Of a stretch of 64,000 nt of DNA, positions 32,722 through 39,022 are shown in pieces. A program made the position numbers and the translations under genes. The notes under the pieces are model-generated. The model saw only the letters and a program-made list of their open reading frames with translations. It searched no databases and was not told the origin of the DNA. Each line of letters begins with the position of its first letter. Position 1 is the first letter of the stretch. Source of the DNA: Dysosmobacter sp. (GTDB lineage: Bacteria > Bacillota > Clostridia > Oscillospirales > Oscillospiraceae); contig JALFSO010000009.1 of the NCBI GenBank assembly GCA_022778785.1, positions 1-64,000 on the forward strand, in the 5' to 3' direction.

Positions 32722-33690
32722 ATGCAAATCGGTTCCGTCACCATCGACTCCAAGCTGGCCCTGGCCCCCATGGCCGGAGTCACCGACGCCGCCTTTCGGC
32801 AGATCTGCTCCGAGCTGGGGGCGGGCTATACCTATACCGAGCTGATCTCCTCCAAGGCCCTGGTGTATCAGGATAAGAAGACCCGGACGCTGCTGATGCC
32901 CTTCCCCGGCGAGCATCCCTTCGCCGTCCAGATCTTCGGCAGCGACCCGGTGTGCATGGCGGAGGCGTCTCAGATCGCCGTGGCGCTGTCCAGCGCCGAC
33001 GTGCTGGACATCAACATGGGCTGTCCCATGGGGAAGATCGTCAACAACGGCGACGGCTCCGCCCTGATGAAGGCCCCGGAAAAGGCCGCTCGCATCGTGG
33101 AGGCGGTGGTAAAGGCCTGTCCCGTGCCGGTGACGGCCAAGTTCCGCCGGGGCTGGGACATGGGGCACTGCAACTGTGTGGAGTTCGCACAGATGTTGGA
33201 GCAGGCAGGGGTCTCCGCCGTGGCGGTCCACGGCCGCACCCGGGCCCAGATGTACGGCGGCGCCGCCGACTGGAACTGCATCCGGGCGGTGAAGGAGGCG
33301 GTCCATGTGCCGGTCATCGCCAACGGGGACATCTTCCGCCCGGAGGACGCCGCCCGCATTTTGCAGCACACCAAGGCCGACATGGCCATGATCGGACGGG
33401 GCTGCTTCGGCAATCCGTGGCTGTTCCAGCAGGCGAAGGCCGTGCTGGAGGGCCGTCCCGTGCCGCCTCTGCCGCCGCTGAAGGAGCGGTGCGACACCGC
33501 CGTCCGGCAGATCGAGCTGGCGGTCCAACAGCACGGCGAGCGGGTGGCGGTGCTGGAGGCCCGGAAGCAGTACTGCTGGTATCTCAAGGGCGTGCCCCAC
33601 GCCGGATACTACAAGGAACAGATCGTGAAGATGAACACCCTGGAGGACGTCTACGCCGTCACCAGGGGCATCCAGCGGGACCTGACATAA
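32722..33690 (+). CDS. dusB: tRNA-dihydrouridine synthase (DusB type)
   Basis: A 322-residue flavin enzyme that reduces uridines in the tRNA D-loop. LAPMAGVTDAAFR binds FMN; INMGCPMGK carries the catalytic cysteine. VHGRTRAQMYGGAADW and GRGCFGNPWLF fit the Dus barrel, followed by a C-terminal helical tRNA-binding domain. AGGTC precedes the ATG. A sigma/anti-sigma pair follows within 17 bases, so dusB may be co-transcribed with it. Confidence 0.94.
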   Translation: MQIGSVTIDSKLALAPMAGVTDAAFRQICSELGAGYTYTELISSKALVYQDKKTRTLLMPFPGEHPFAVQIFGSDPVCMAEASQIAVALSSADVLDINMGCPMGKIVNNGDGSALMKAPEKAARIVEAVVKACPVPVTAKFRRGWDMGHCNCVEFAQMLEQAGVSAVAVHGRTRAQMYGGAADWNCIRAVKEAVHVPVIANGDIFRPEDAARILQHTKADMAMIGRGCFGNPWLFQQAKAVLEGRPVPPLPPLKERCDTAVRQIELAVQQHGERVAVLEARKQYCWYLKGVPHAGYYKEQIVKMNTLEDVYAVTRGIQRDLT

Positions 33691-33706
33691 GAAACGGGAG
33701 GTCGTT

Positions 33707-34339
33707 ATGAAATCACCGCCCAGCGTATCCCCGGAACAGGAGCGGGCCTGGATCGACGCCGCCAGAGGCGGCAGCCAGGACGCCTTTGAAGCTCTGGTCC
33801 ATCTGTATGAGAAAAAAGTTTTCGCCCTCACCAGCCGTCTGTGCGGCGATCCGGAGGACGCCCGTGAAGCGGCCCAGGAGGCGTTTCTGGCGGCGTGGCA
33901 GGGCCTGCCCTTCTTCCGGGGGGACGCCAGCTTCTCCACATGGCTGTACCGTCTCACCAGCAACGCCTGCATGGATCTGCTGCGCCGGGAACAGCGCCGG
34001 ACCTCCGCCGCCGGTCCCTCCCTGGACGACGAGGAGGTCAACATCGACGTCCCCTCGCCCATGGAGAGCCCCCAGGAGGCGGCGGAGCGCCGGGAGCTGC
34101 GGGAGGCCATCGAGAAGGGGCTTCAGTCCCTGCCGCCGGACTACCGGGCGGTGCTGATCCTCCGGGAGCTGCACCAGCTGGCCTACGACGAGATCGCCCA
34201 AACGGTGGACGTCGATCTGGGCACGGTGAAGTCCCGCATCAGCCGGGGACGGAAGCTGCTCCGAAAATTTCTGCTGGAGACCGGGAACTTTTCACCGCCC
34301 CGGCCGTCTAAAGAGACAGGAAAGGAGGGTAGCCAATGA
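33707..34339 (+). CDS. ECF-type RNA polymerase sigma factor
   Basis: A 210-residue RpoE-like sigma factor. Region 2: AFEALVHLYEKKVFALTSRLCGD and FSTWLYRLTSNACMDLLR. A variable acidic linker follows. Region 4: SLPPDYRAVLILRELHQLAYDEIA with TVDVDLGTVKSRISRGR. GGGAGG lies before the ATG. It ends in an ATGA overlap with the anti-sigma gene. It differs clearly from the sigma at 29.3 kb, which is paired with a DUF4179 protein. Confidence 0.92.
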   Translation: MKSPPSVSPEQERAWIDAARGGSQDAFEALVHLYEKKVFALTSRLCGDPEDAREAAQEAFLAAWQGLPFFRGDASFSTWLYRLTSNACMDLLRREQRRTSAAGPSLDDEEVNIDVPSPMESPQEAAERRELREAIEKGLQSLPPDYRAVLILRELHQLAYDEIAQTVDVDLGTVKSRISRGRKLLRKFLLETGNFSPPRPSKETGKEGSQ

Positions 34340-35316
34340 AATACTGTGCGGAATATGGCGCCCTTCTGGACGCCTTTGTGGACGGCGAGCTGTCCCCTGA
34401 CGACAGCGCCCGCGTCCGGGAGCATCTGAAGACCTGCGGCGGCTGCCGGTCCTATGTGGACGCCGCCCTGGCCATCCGGGACGCCTTTCCCGACGAGAAC
34501 GACGCAGAGGTCCCGGAGGACTTCGCCGCCGTGGTCATGACGGCCATCAGCTCCGGCGCAGCCCCCCGGGAGACGGTGCCGCCACGGACTGAGCCTGAAA
34601 CTGAACCTTCCCAGACGCCTGCCCGGCGCAGGGGCTGGAAAAAGATCCTGCTGCCGCTGGCAGCCTGCTTCGCCGTGGCCGTGCTGGTCCGGGGCATCCC
34701 CCTGGGCGGCGCTTCCAGCGGGTCCGCCGCCTCCCCCAGCGCCGCCATGGACACCGCGGCAGCGACGGCTGCGCCCCCCGCCGACGCGGAGGCCGAAAGT
34801 CCGGCAGTCTACGCCGGAGCGGCGCAGGAGTCCGCCCTGGACGCCCAGGAGGCCGCTCCCGCCGCCGGAGAACCGGAAGTGGGGGTGGAAGAGCGCGCCG
34901 CGGCCACGGAGAAGAACGTCTTCTACACCGCTTCCCAGTCTGCCGGCAGTGCGGAGACTTCGGACAGCGGCGCTCCAACGGAGGACACAGCAGACGGCGC
35001 CGCTCCCACCGCGGGCGCGGAGACCGTTGCCCCCGCCGCAGCCGGCGGCACCTTTGCAGCGGCCAGCGCGGAGAGCAGCAGCGGCCGGTCTGTCTCCGTG
35101 ACGCTGAACGCAGAGCAGCGGAAGGCCCTCGGCAGCCTGCTGGAGCGCTTCGTTCTGACAGAGGCGGGCCCCCCCGCCGTCTACCGGCTGACAGAGACGC
35201 AGCTCCATGACTTTCTGGCGGAGCTGGAGCGGCTGGACATTGCCGCCACGGTGACGGAGCCGTCCGACGGCAAGGCGTCCGGCGGAGGCCTGCTCTACGT
35301 CTCCCCGGCGGATTAA
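34336..35316 (+). CDS. Zinc-finger anti-sigma factor, membrane anchored
   Basis: A 326-residue protein. The N-terminal ZAS-type zinc finger has Cys4 and the H-x3-C-x2-C motif in HLKTCGGC (about residues 30-37). A membrane helix at about 101-120 follows, then a long Ala/Glu/Thr/Pro-rich, low-complexity external linker (about 125-250). A C-terminal domain (about 250-326) has PAVYRLTETQLHDFLAEL. The ZAS finger should hold the cognate sigma inactive at the membrane; signal sensing would be external. AAAGGAGGG precedes the ATG. Confidence 0.87.
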   Translation: MKYCAEYGALLDAFVDGELSPDDSARVREHLKTCGGCRSYVDAALAIRDAFPDENDAEVPEDFAAVVMTAISSGAAPRETVPPRTEPETEPSQTPARRRGWKKILLPLAACFAVAVLVRGIPLGGASSGSAASPSAAMDTAAATAAPPADAEAESPAVYAGAAQESALDAQEAAPAAGEPEVGVEERAAATEKNVFYTASQSAGSAETSDSGAPTEDTADGAAPTAGAETVAPAAAGGTFAAASAESSSGRSVSVTLNAEQRKALGSLLERFVLTEAGPPAVYRLTETQLHDFLAELERLDIAATVTEPSDGKASGGGLLYVSPAD

Positions 35317-35334
35317 CGGGGAAATGTCCTTTCA

Positions 35335-35370
35335 GAGGGAATCGCGTTTTGCGCGATTCCCTCTTTACTT
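35335..35370 (+). terminator. Terminator after anti-sigma gene
   Basis: Perfect 12-bp stem GAGGGAATCGCG / CGCGATTCCCTC with a TTTTG loop, then TTTACTTT. Confidence 0.88.
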
Positions 35371-35392
35371 TCCCCGCCGCCTGTGTTAAACT
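35364..35392 (+). promoter_or_regulatory. Promoter of queT
   Basis: TTTACT (35364-35369), 17-base spacer, TAAACT (35387-35392). The predicted +1 (about 35399) is exactly where the pseudoknot leader begins. Confidence 0.6.
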
Positions 35393-35397
35393 GCTTC

Positions 35398-35554
35398 CCG
35401 ACAGGTTTCCACACCCTGTCCAAGCGCCGCTGCGCGGCGTTCGTTCGGCAAAATGGACATTTGCCGTTCTCTAAACAAAAAATGGAGGCTGCGCGGGCCT
35501 TTTCCCGTGCTCTTTTGCTGTGCGTCACAGGGCCTCCGAATTTTCAGAAGGAGG
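35398..35554 (+). ncRNA. preQ1-type riboswitch candidate controlling queT translation
   Basis: P1 is GACAGG/CCTGTC (35400-35405 with 35415-35420), and the loop and 3' side read CCACACCC, as in preQ1-I. Two hairpins (35424-35440 and 35446-35466) are inserted. Then an A-rich strand (35473-35482) leads to TGGAG (35483-35487), which can pair with loop bases TTCCA (35407-35411) to make an H-type pseudoknot. TGGAG's GGAGGC can otherwise pair with GCCTCC (35532-35537), and those same bases can instead mask the queT SD GGAGG (35550-35554). This predicts ligand-off control. The long insert recalls preQ1-III, known near Ruminococcaceae queT genes; class assignment is tentative. Confidence 0.62.
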
Positions 35555-35563
35555 TCTTTTTTC

Positions 35564-36088
35564 ATGTCCAAATCCCGTTTCACCGTCCAGCAACTGGCGC
35601 TGGCCGGCGTCATCGCCGCACTGTACGCGGTGATGTCCTACTTCGCTTCCATCTTCGGCGTGGCCTACGGCCCCATCCAGTGCCGGTTCTCCGAGGCGCT
35701 GTGCGTCCTGCCCTTCTTCCTCCCCGCCGCCACGCCGGGACTGTTCATTGGATGTCTGGCGGCCAATCTGCTGAGCCCCTACGGCGCGCTGGACGTCATC
35801 TTCGGCTCCCTGGCCACGCTGCTGGCGGCGCTGTGGACCCAGCACACCCGCCGCAAGTGGCTGGCGCCCCTGCCGCCGGTGATCTGCAACATGGTGCTGG
35901 TGGGCGGCCTTATCGCCTTCTACGAGACGGGCTTCTCCGGCGCCTTCTGGGCCGCCTTCGTCTACAACGCCGTCACCGTGGGCATCGGCGAGGCCATCGC
36001 CTGCTATGTGCTGGGTGGACTGCTGCTGCGCTATCTGCCCCAGATCACCTCCCTGCGGAAGTATCTCACTCTGCGGGAGAGTATGTAA
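35564..36088 (+). CDS. queT: QueT family transporter, queuosine-precursor ECF S component
   Basis: A 174-residue membrane protein with about six helices and the family segments ALYAVMSYFASIFGVAYGPIQCRFSEAL and PFFLPAATPGLFIGC. QueT is the substrate-binding S component that works with a shared ECF ATPase/T module to import preQ1 or a related queuosine precursor. The ATG at 35564 follows AAGGAGG by 9 bases; an in-frame extension to 35453 lies inside the structured leader. No queuosine synthesis genes are in the window, which fits salvage. Confidence 0.9.
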   Translation: MSKSRFTVQQLALAGVIAALYAVMSYFASIFGVAYGPIQCRFSEALCVLPFFLPAATPGLFIGCLAANLLSPYGALDVIFGSLATLLAALWTQHTRRKWLAPLPPVICNMVLVGGLIAFYETGFSGAFWAAFVYNAVTVGIGEAIACYVLGGLLLRYLPQITSLRKYLTLRESM

Positions 36089-36102
36089 GAAATTCTGCCG
36101 CA

Positions 36103-36146
36103 TGGAAAAGCCGCCGGAGGCCTTTTGGCCCCCTGCGGCTTTCCGC
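36103..36146. terminator. Hairpin between queT and the small membrane protein gene
   Basis: Imperfect stem (GGAAAAGCCGC with GCGGCTTTCC, inner GGCC-TTTT-GGCC) between convergent genes; probably terminates both. Confidence 0.6.
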
Positions 36147-36150
36147 ACCC

Positions 36151-36330
36151 TCAGTGCAGGTCGGACATGAGGTTGTCCAGCGTGTGGTCCACGGCGACAC
36201 CCATTTTTTGGATCCGTTTTCCCACCTGGGTCTTCATGGGCCGCTGTCCTCTGGTCACTATCATGCCCACGGTCATGCCGGCCATCACGCCGGCGCCCAT
36301 TCCGAACCAAAATCCGGTTCCTTTTTTCAT
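36151..36330 (-). CDS. Small membrane protein, 59 residues
   Basis: A short reading frame preceded by a strong ATAAAGGAG site 7 bases before the ATG. The N-terminal 26 residues (MKKGTGFWFGMGAGVMAGMT and on to VGMIV) form one glycine/methionine-rich membrane helix. A basic, amphipathic C-terminus (KTQVGKRIQKMG) follows, ending in DNLMSDLH. The layout is like YtxH-type small proteins, but no family can be assigned. A terminator-like hairpin lies just after the stop. Function unknown. Confidence 0.7.
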   Translation of the reverse strand: MKKGTGFWFGMGAGVMAGMTVGMIVTRGQRPMKTQVGKRIQKMGVAVDHTLDNLMSDLH

Positions 36331-36403
36331 CTTCAGTCACTCCTTTATCGGCCTGACGGTAGTATTGACGGAAACGCCGGAAAAAAACAAGGAGGAATTT
36401 GGT

Positions 36404-36436
36404 TTGCCAAACAGCGCTGTGCTCTATATAATAGAG
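36404..36436 (+). promoter_or_regulatory. Promoter with -10 palindrome, phosphatase-acetyltransferase gene
   Basis: TTGCCA (36404-36409), 17-base spacer, TATAAT (36427-36432). The -10 sits in the perfect repeat CTCTAT-ATA-ATAGAG (36422-36436). Confidence 0.65.
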
Positions 36437-36469
36437 TCATAAAATCAAAACAATATTGGAGATGCTTTT

Positions 36470-37567
36470 ATGACGAGGATCTATCTCATCCGCCATGCCG
36501 AGGCGGAGGGCAATCTGTACCGCATCGCCCAGGGGCAGTACGACAGCCTGGTGACGGACCGGGGCATGCGGCAGATCGCAGCCCTGGAAAAACGGTTTGA
36601 GGGCGTCCGGATCGACGCTGTGTACAGCAGCGACCTCTACCGCACCTGCGTGACGGCGGGGGCGCTGTACATCCCCCGGCGGCTGCCCCTTCACCGGATG
36701 CCCGCCCTGCGGGAGATCTGCGTGGGCGAGTGGGAGCAAAAGACCTGGGGCGAGATCGCCCAGCGGTGGCCGCAGGAGATGGTGCTGTTCAACACCCGTC
36801 TGGACCTGTGGTCCGCCGAAGGCGCGGAAACGGCGGAGCAGGTCCGGGACCGGATGCTGTCCGCCCTGCGGGAGATCACGGCGGCCAACGACGGCAAGAC
36901 CGTGGCGCTGTTCTCCCACGGCTGCGCCATCCGCATTCTGCTGGCCACCATCCAGGGCTACTCCATCGCCCAGGTGGGCGAGACGCCCCTTGGCACCAAC
37001 ACGGCGGTGTCCCTGGTGGAATCCGACGGTGACGGCTGGCGAGTGGTGTTCCGGGACGACGCCTCCCATCTGACCGGCGATCTGACCCGGAAGCGGGGCG
37101 GCCCCCGCCCTCTGGATCCGGGTCTCATTTTCACTGCTCTGTCCGACGCCGGACAAGCTGACCGTCTCCGGGCCTTTGCCGGGGAAAACGGTCTGGATCC
37201 GGAGCCGCTGATCCGGGACAATGCCAGCCGTCCGGTGTTTCTAGGAGAACTGGACGGTGCCGTGGTGGGCGCGCTCCAGCTGGACGAACCGCGGGAGGCG
37301 GAGAGGAAGCGTGGCTGGATCACCCTGTGCCATATCGCGGCGGGCCGCCGGAAGCACGGCTACGGCGTCCAACTGCTGGGCCAGGCGGTGGCCCACTACC
37401 GCCCGCTGGGCCGGGAGGCCCTGTGCGCCGCCGTGTCCGGAGACGACGGGGACGCCCTGCTCTTTTGCGGGGAGTACGGCTTCCATCCCACCGGCGAGGT
37501 GACGCCGGAGGGGCTGCGGGTGCTGGAGAAGGACATTGCCTTCCATCCTCTGAAAAGTTTTTCTTGA
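36470..37567 (+). CDS. Histidine phosphatase fused to a GNAT-like acetyltransferase domain
   Basis: A 365-residue two-domain protein. Residues 1-200 are a histidine-phosphatase (phosphoglycerate-mutase fold) domain: LIRHAEAEGN with the catalytic histidine, YSSDLYRTCVTA, and FSHGCAIR with the second histidine. Residues about 215-360 resemble GNAT acetyltransferases: GELDGAVVGALQLDE, then ITLCHIAAGRRKHGYGVQLLG (the acetyl-CoA loop region) and FCGEYGFHPTGE. Phosphate removal and acetylation may act on one small molecule. The overall substrate is unknown. Its stop codon overlaps the -35 of the next promoter. Confidence 0.8.
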   Translation: MTRIYLIRHAEAEGNLYRIAQGQYDSLVTDRGMRQIAALEKRFEGVRIDAVYSSDLYRTCVTAGALYIPRRLPLHRMPALREICVGEWEQKTWGEIAQRWPQEMVLFNTRLDLWSAEGAETAEQVRDRMLSALREITAANDGKTVALFSHGCAIRILLATIQGYSIAQVGETPLGTNTAVSLVESDGDGWRVVFRDDASHLTGDLTRKRGGPRPLDPGLIFTALSDAGQADRLRAFAGENGLDPEPLIRDNASRPVFLGELDGAVVGALQLDEPREAERKRGWITLCHIAAGRRKHGYGVQLLGQAVAHYRPLGREALCAAVSGDDGDALLFCGEYGFHPTGEVTPEGLRVLEKDIAFHPLKSFS

Positions 37568-37592
37568 CAAACTCTCTGAAAGCACTTAAAAT
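37564..37592 (+). promoter_or_regulatory. Promoter of riboswitch-antiporter unit
   Basis: Consensus TTGACA (37564-37569, overlapping the preceding stop codon), 17-base spacer, TAAAAT (37587-37592). Confidence 0.78.
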
Positions 37593-37638
37593 ACCTTACA
37601 CATTGCAGATTACGGCATTTTCCCCGAAAATTGGAAAC

Positions 37639-37747
37639 ATAAAGGGAGTAGCCTGCGTGCCGGCCACGTCCGGTGCGTGACGCGTCTTCGTCATCACGGC
37701 GGCTGGAACAGCCGTCCGGAGCGCGTCGAACAGCGGCGAGACTTTAT
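37639..37747 (+). ncRNA. yybP-ykoY (Mn2+) riboswitch aptamer
   Basis: The leader begins ATAAAGGGAGTAGCC and ends GGCGAGACTTTAT. ATAAAG pairs with CTTTAT as P1, and GGAGTAG is the conserved 5' loop of the class, with an internal CGTCA and the 3' GCGAGACTTT also conserved. Helices between (for example GGCTG-GAA-CAGCC) complete a four-way-junction layout. Members sense Mn2+ and switch on metal exporters. Confidence 0.85.
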
Positions 37748-37815
37748 TGTACGCAGGAACGGCACCGTATAGTTGGTGGTCCCCTGCATACAATAAAGTC
37801 CCGCCGTACTTTTTT
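37735..37815 (+). terminator. Riboswitch-controlled terminator
   Basis: A 22-bp stem with two mismatches: GGCG/CGCC, then GACTTTATTGTA/TACAATAAAGTC, then GCAGG/CCTGC. It ends in TTTTTT (37810-37815). Its 5' strand uses the 3' strand of aptamer P1, so metal binding should prevent terminator formation: an ON switch. Confidence 0.85.
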
Positions 37816-37832
37816 GAGAGGACAGGATACGT

Positions 37833-38786
37833 ATGGACATTTTTTGGACAGTCCTTCTGTTTTTGCTGGGACTGGTGCTGATCGTCAAGGGCGGCGATTG
37901 GTTCCTGGACGGCGCCGTCTGGATCGCCGAGACCACCGGCGTGCCCCGGTTCATCATCGGCGCCACCGTGGTGTCCCTGGCCACCACCCTGCCGGAGTTG
38001 ACGGTGTCCGCCACCGGCGTTATGAAGGGCGAGGTGGATCTGGCGGTGGGCAACGCCGTGGGCTCCGTCACCGCCAATCTGGGCCTGATCCTGGGCATCT
38101 CCATCGTCTGCATTCCCGCCGTGGTCAGCAAGAAGCAGTTCAATCTCAAGGCCGTCCTCATGGCGCTGGCGGCGGGATTGCTGATGGTACTGTGCCGGGG
38201 CGGTGTACTGCCTGTGGCCCCCAGCCTGCTGCTGTTCGTCATCTTCGCCCTGTATCTGTGGAACAACATCCAGGACGCCCGCACCAGCATGGCCGATCAC
38301 CAGGAACACCACGGAAAGCACCGGGTCTCCCGGCGGCAGATGGCCCTGAAGCTGTTCCTGTTCGCCATCGGCATCGCCGCCATCGTCAGCGGTTCCCAAC
38401 TCCTCATCACCTACGGCAGCGAGCTGGCGCTGCTGCTGGGTGTGCCCTCCAGCATCATCGGCGTCACGCTGGTGGCGGTGGGCACCTCCCTGCCGGAGCT
38501 GGTGACCACCGTGACGGCCATCATCAAGAAAGAGGCGTCCATGTCCGTGGGCAACATCATCGGCGCCAACGTCATCGACCTGACGCTGATTCTGCCCGTC
38601 TGCTCCATGCTCTCCGGCGGCACCCTCTCCATCGCCGCCCAGACCACCGCCCTGGACCTGCCGGTGTGCCTGCTGCTGTGTCTGGTGTCCGTCCTGCCGC
38701 CACTGCTGAAGGGACGATTTTACCGCTGGCAGGGTGTGCTGATGCTGGTCCTGTACGCCGCCTATATGGTAGTGCTGGTGGCTTGA
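37833..38786 (+). CDS. CaCA-family cation/Na+ antiporter (probable Mn2+/Ca2+ exporter)
   Basis: A 317-residue membrane protein with the two inverted alpha repeats of the Ca2+/cation antiporter family: ATVVSLATTLPELTVSATG with GNAVGSVTANLGLILG, and VTLVAVGTSLPELVTTVTA with GNIIGANVIDLTLIL. The acidic ligands (Glu in LPEL) are kept. A histidine-rich cytoplasmic loop (DHQEHHGKHR, about 158-167) could bind metal. Control by a Mn2+ riboswitch suggests manganese as a physiological substrate, beyond the Ca2+/Na+ exchange expected from family. GAGAGGA precedes the ATG. Confidence 0.85.
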   Translation: MDIFWTVLLFLLGLVLIVKGGDWFLDGAVWIAETTGVPRFIIGATVVSLATTLPELTVSATGVMKGEVDLAVGNAVGSVTANLGLILGISIVCIPAVVSKKQFNLKAVLMALAAGLLMVLCRGGVLPVAPSLLLFVIFALYLWNNIQDARTSMADHQEHHGKHRVSRRQMALKLFLFAIGIAAIVSGSQLLITYGSELALLLGVPSSIIGVTLVAVGTSLPELVTTVTAIIKKEASMSVGNIIGANVIDLTLILPVCSMLSGGTLSIAAQTTALDLPVCLLLCLVSVLPPLLKGRFYRWQGVLMLVLYAAYMVVLVA

Positions 38787-38802
38787 AAACATATGATCCT
38801 TG

Positions 38803-38844
38803 AACGGCGTGGATGTCCAAAGGCATCCTCGCCGTTGCCTTTTT
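38803..38844 (+). terminator. Terminator after antiporter gene
   Basis: AACGGCG-T-GGATG with CATCC-T-CGCCGTT (38803-38836), then GCCTTTTT. Confidence 0.85.
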
Positions 38845-38863
38845 CCGGGGGCTGTGGTAAAAT
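38835..38863 (+). promoter_or_regulatory. Promoter upstream of the his operon
   Basis: TTGCCT (38835-38840), 17-base spacer, TAAAAT (38858-38863). A second, weaker candidate (TTTACT at 38937, TATTCT 17 bases on) lies nearer the gene. No His T-box is seen. Confidence 0.55.
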
Positions 38864-38916
38864 CCCGATAAAAGCCGCGGAATATCGGGCTGCTTTTGTG
38901 CAATCCAGAGATTTTT

Positions 38917-38954
38917 ATTTGATATCGAACTATCACTTTACTTTGTTATCAAAT
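38917..38954. promoter_or_regulatory. Inverted repeat in his operon leader
   Basis: ATTTGATA and TATCAAAT, perfect 8-bp arms 22 bases apart, about 70 bases upstream of hisZG; a candidate operator of a histidine-responsive repressor. Confidence 0.45.
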
Positions 38955-39022
38955 TGAAGTATTCTATGCATAGGAACAACCGTGCAGTTTTGTCATCTCT
39001 ATTGTCAAGCGAGGGGTTTCCA

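Noticed and set aside
37740..37800. Long inverted repeat resembling a MITE or mobile-element end
   Set aside because: It is explained fully as the riboswitch terminator, with T6 at its end and overlap with aptamer P1.
38860..39022. Histidine T-box or leader-peptide attenuator before hisZG
   Set aside because: No T-box sequence, no run of His codons and no terminator-antiterminator pair were found.
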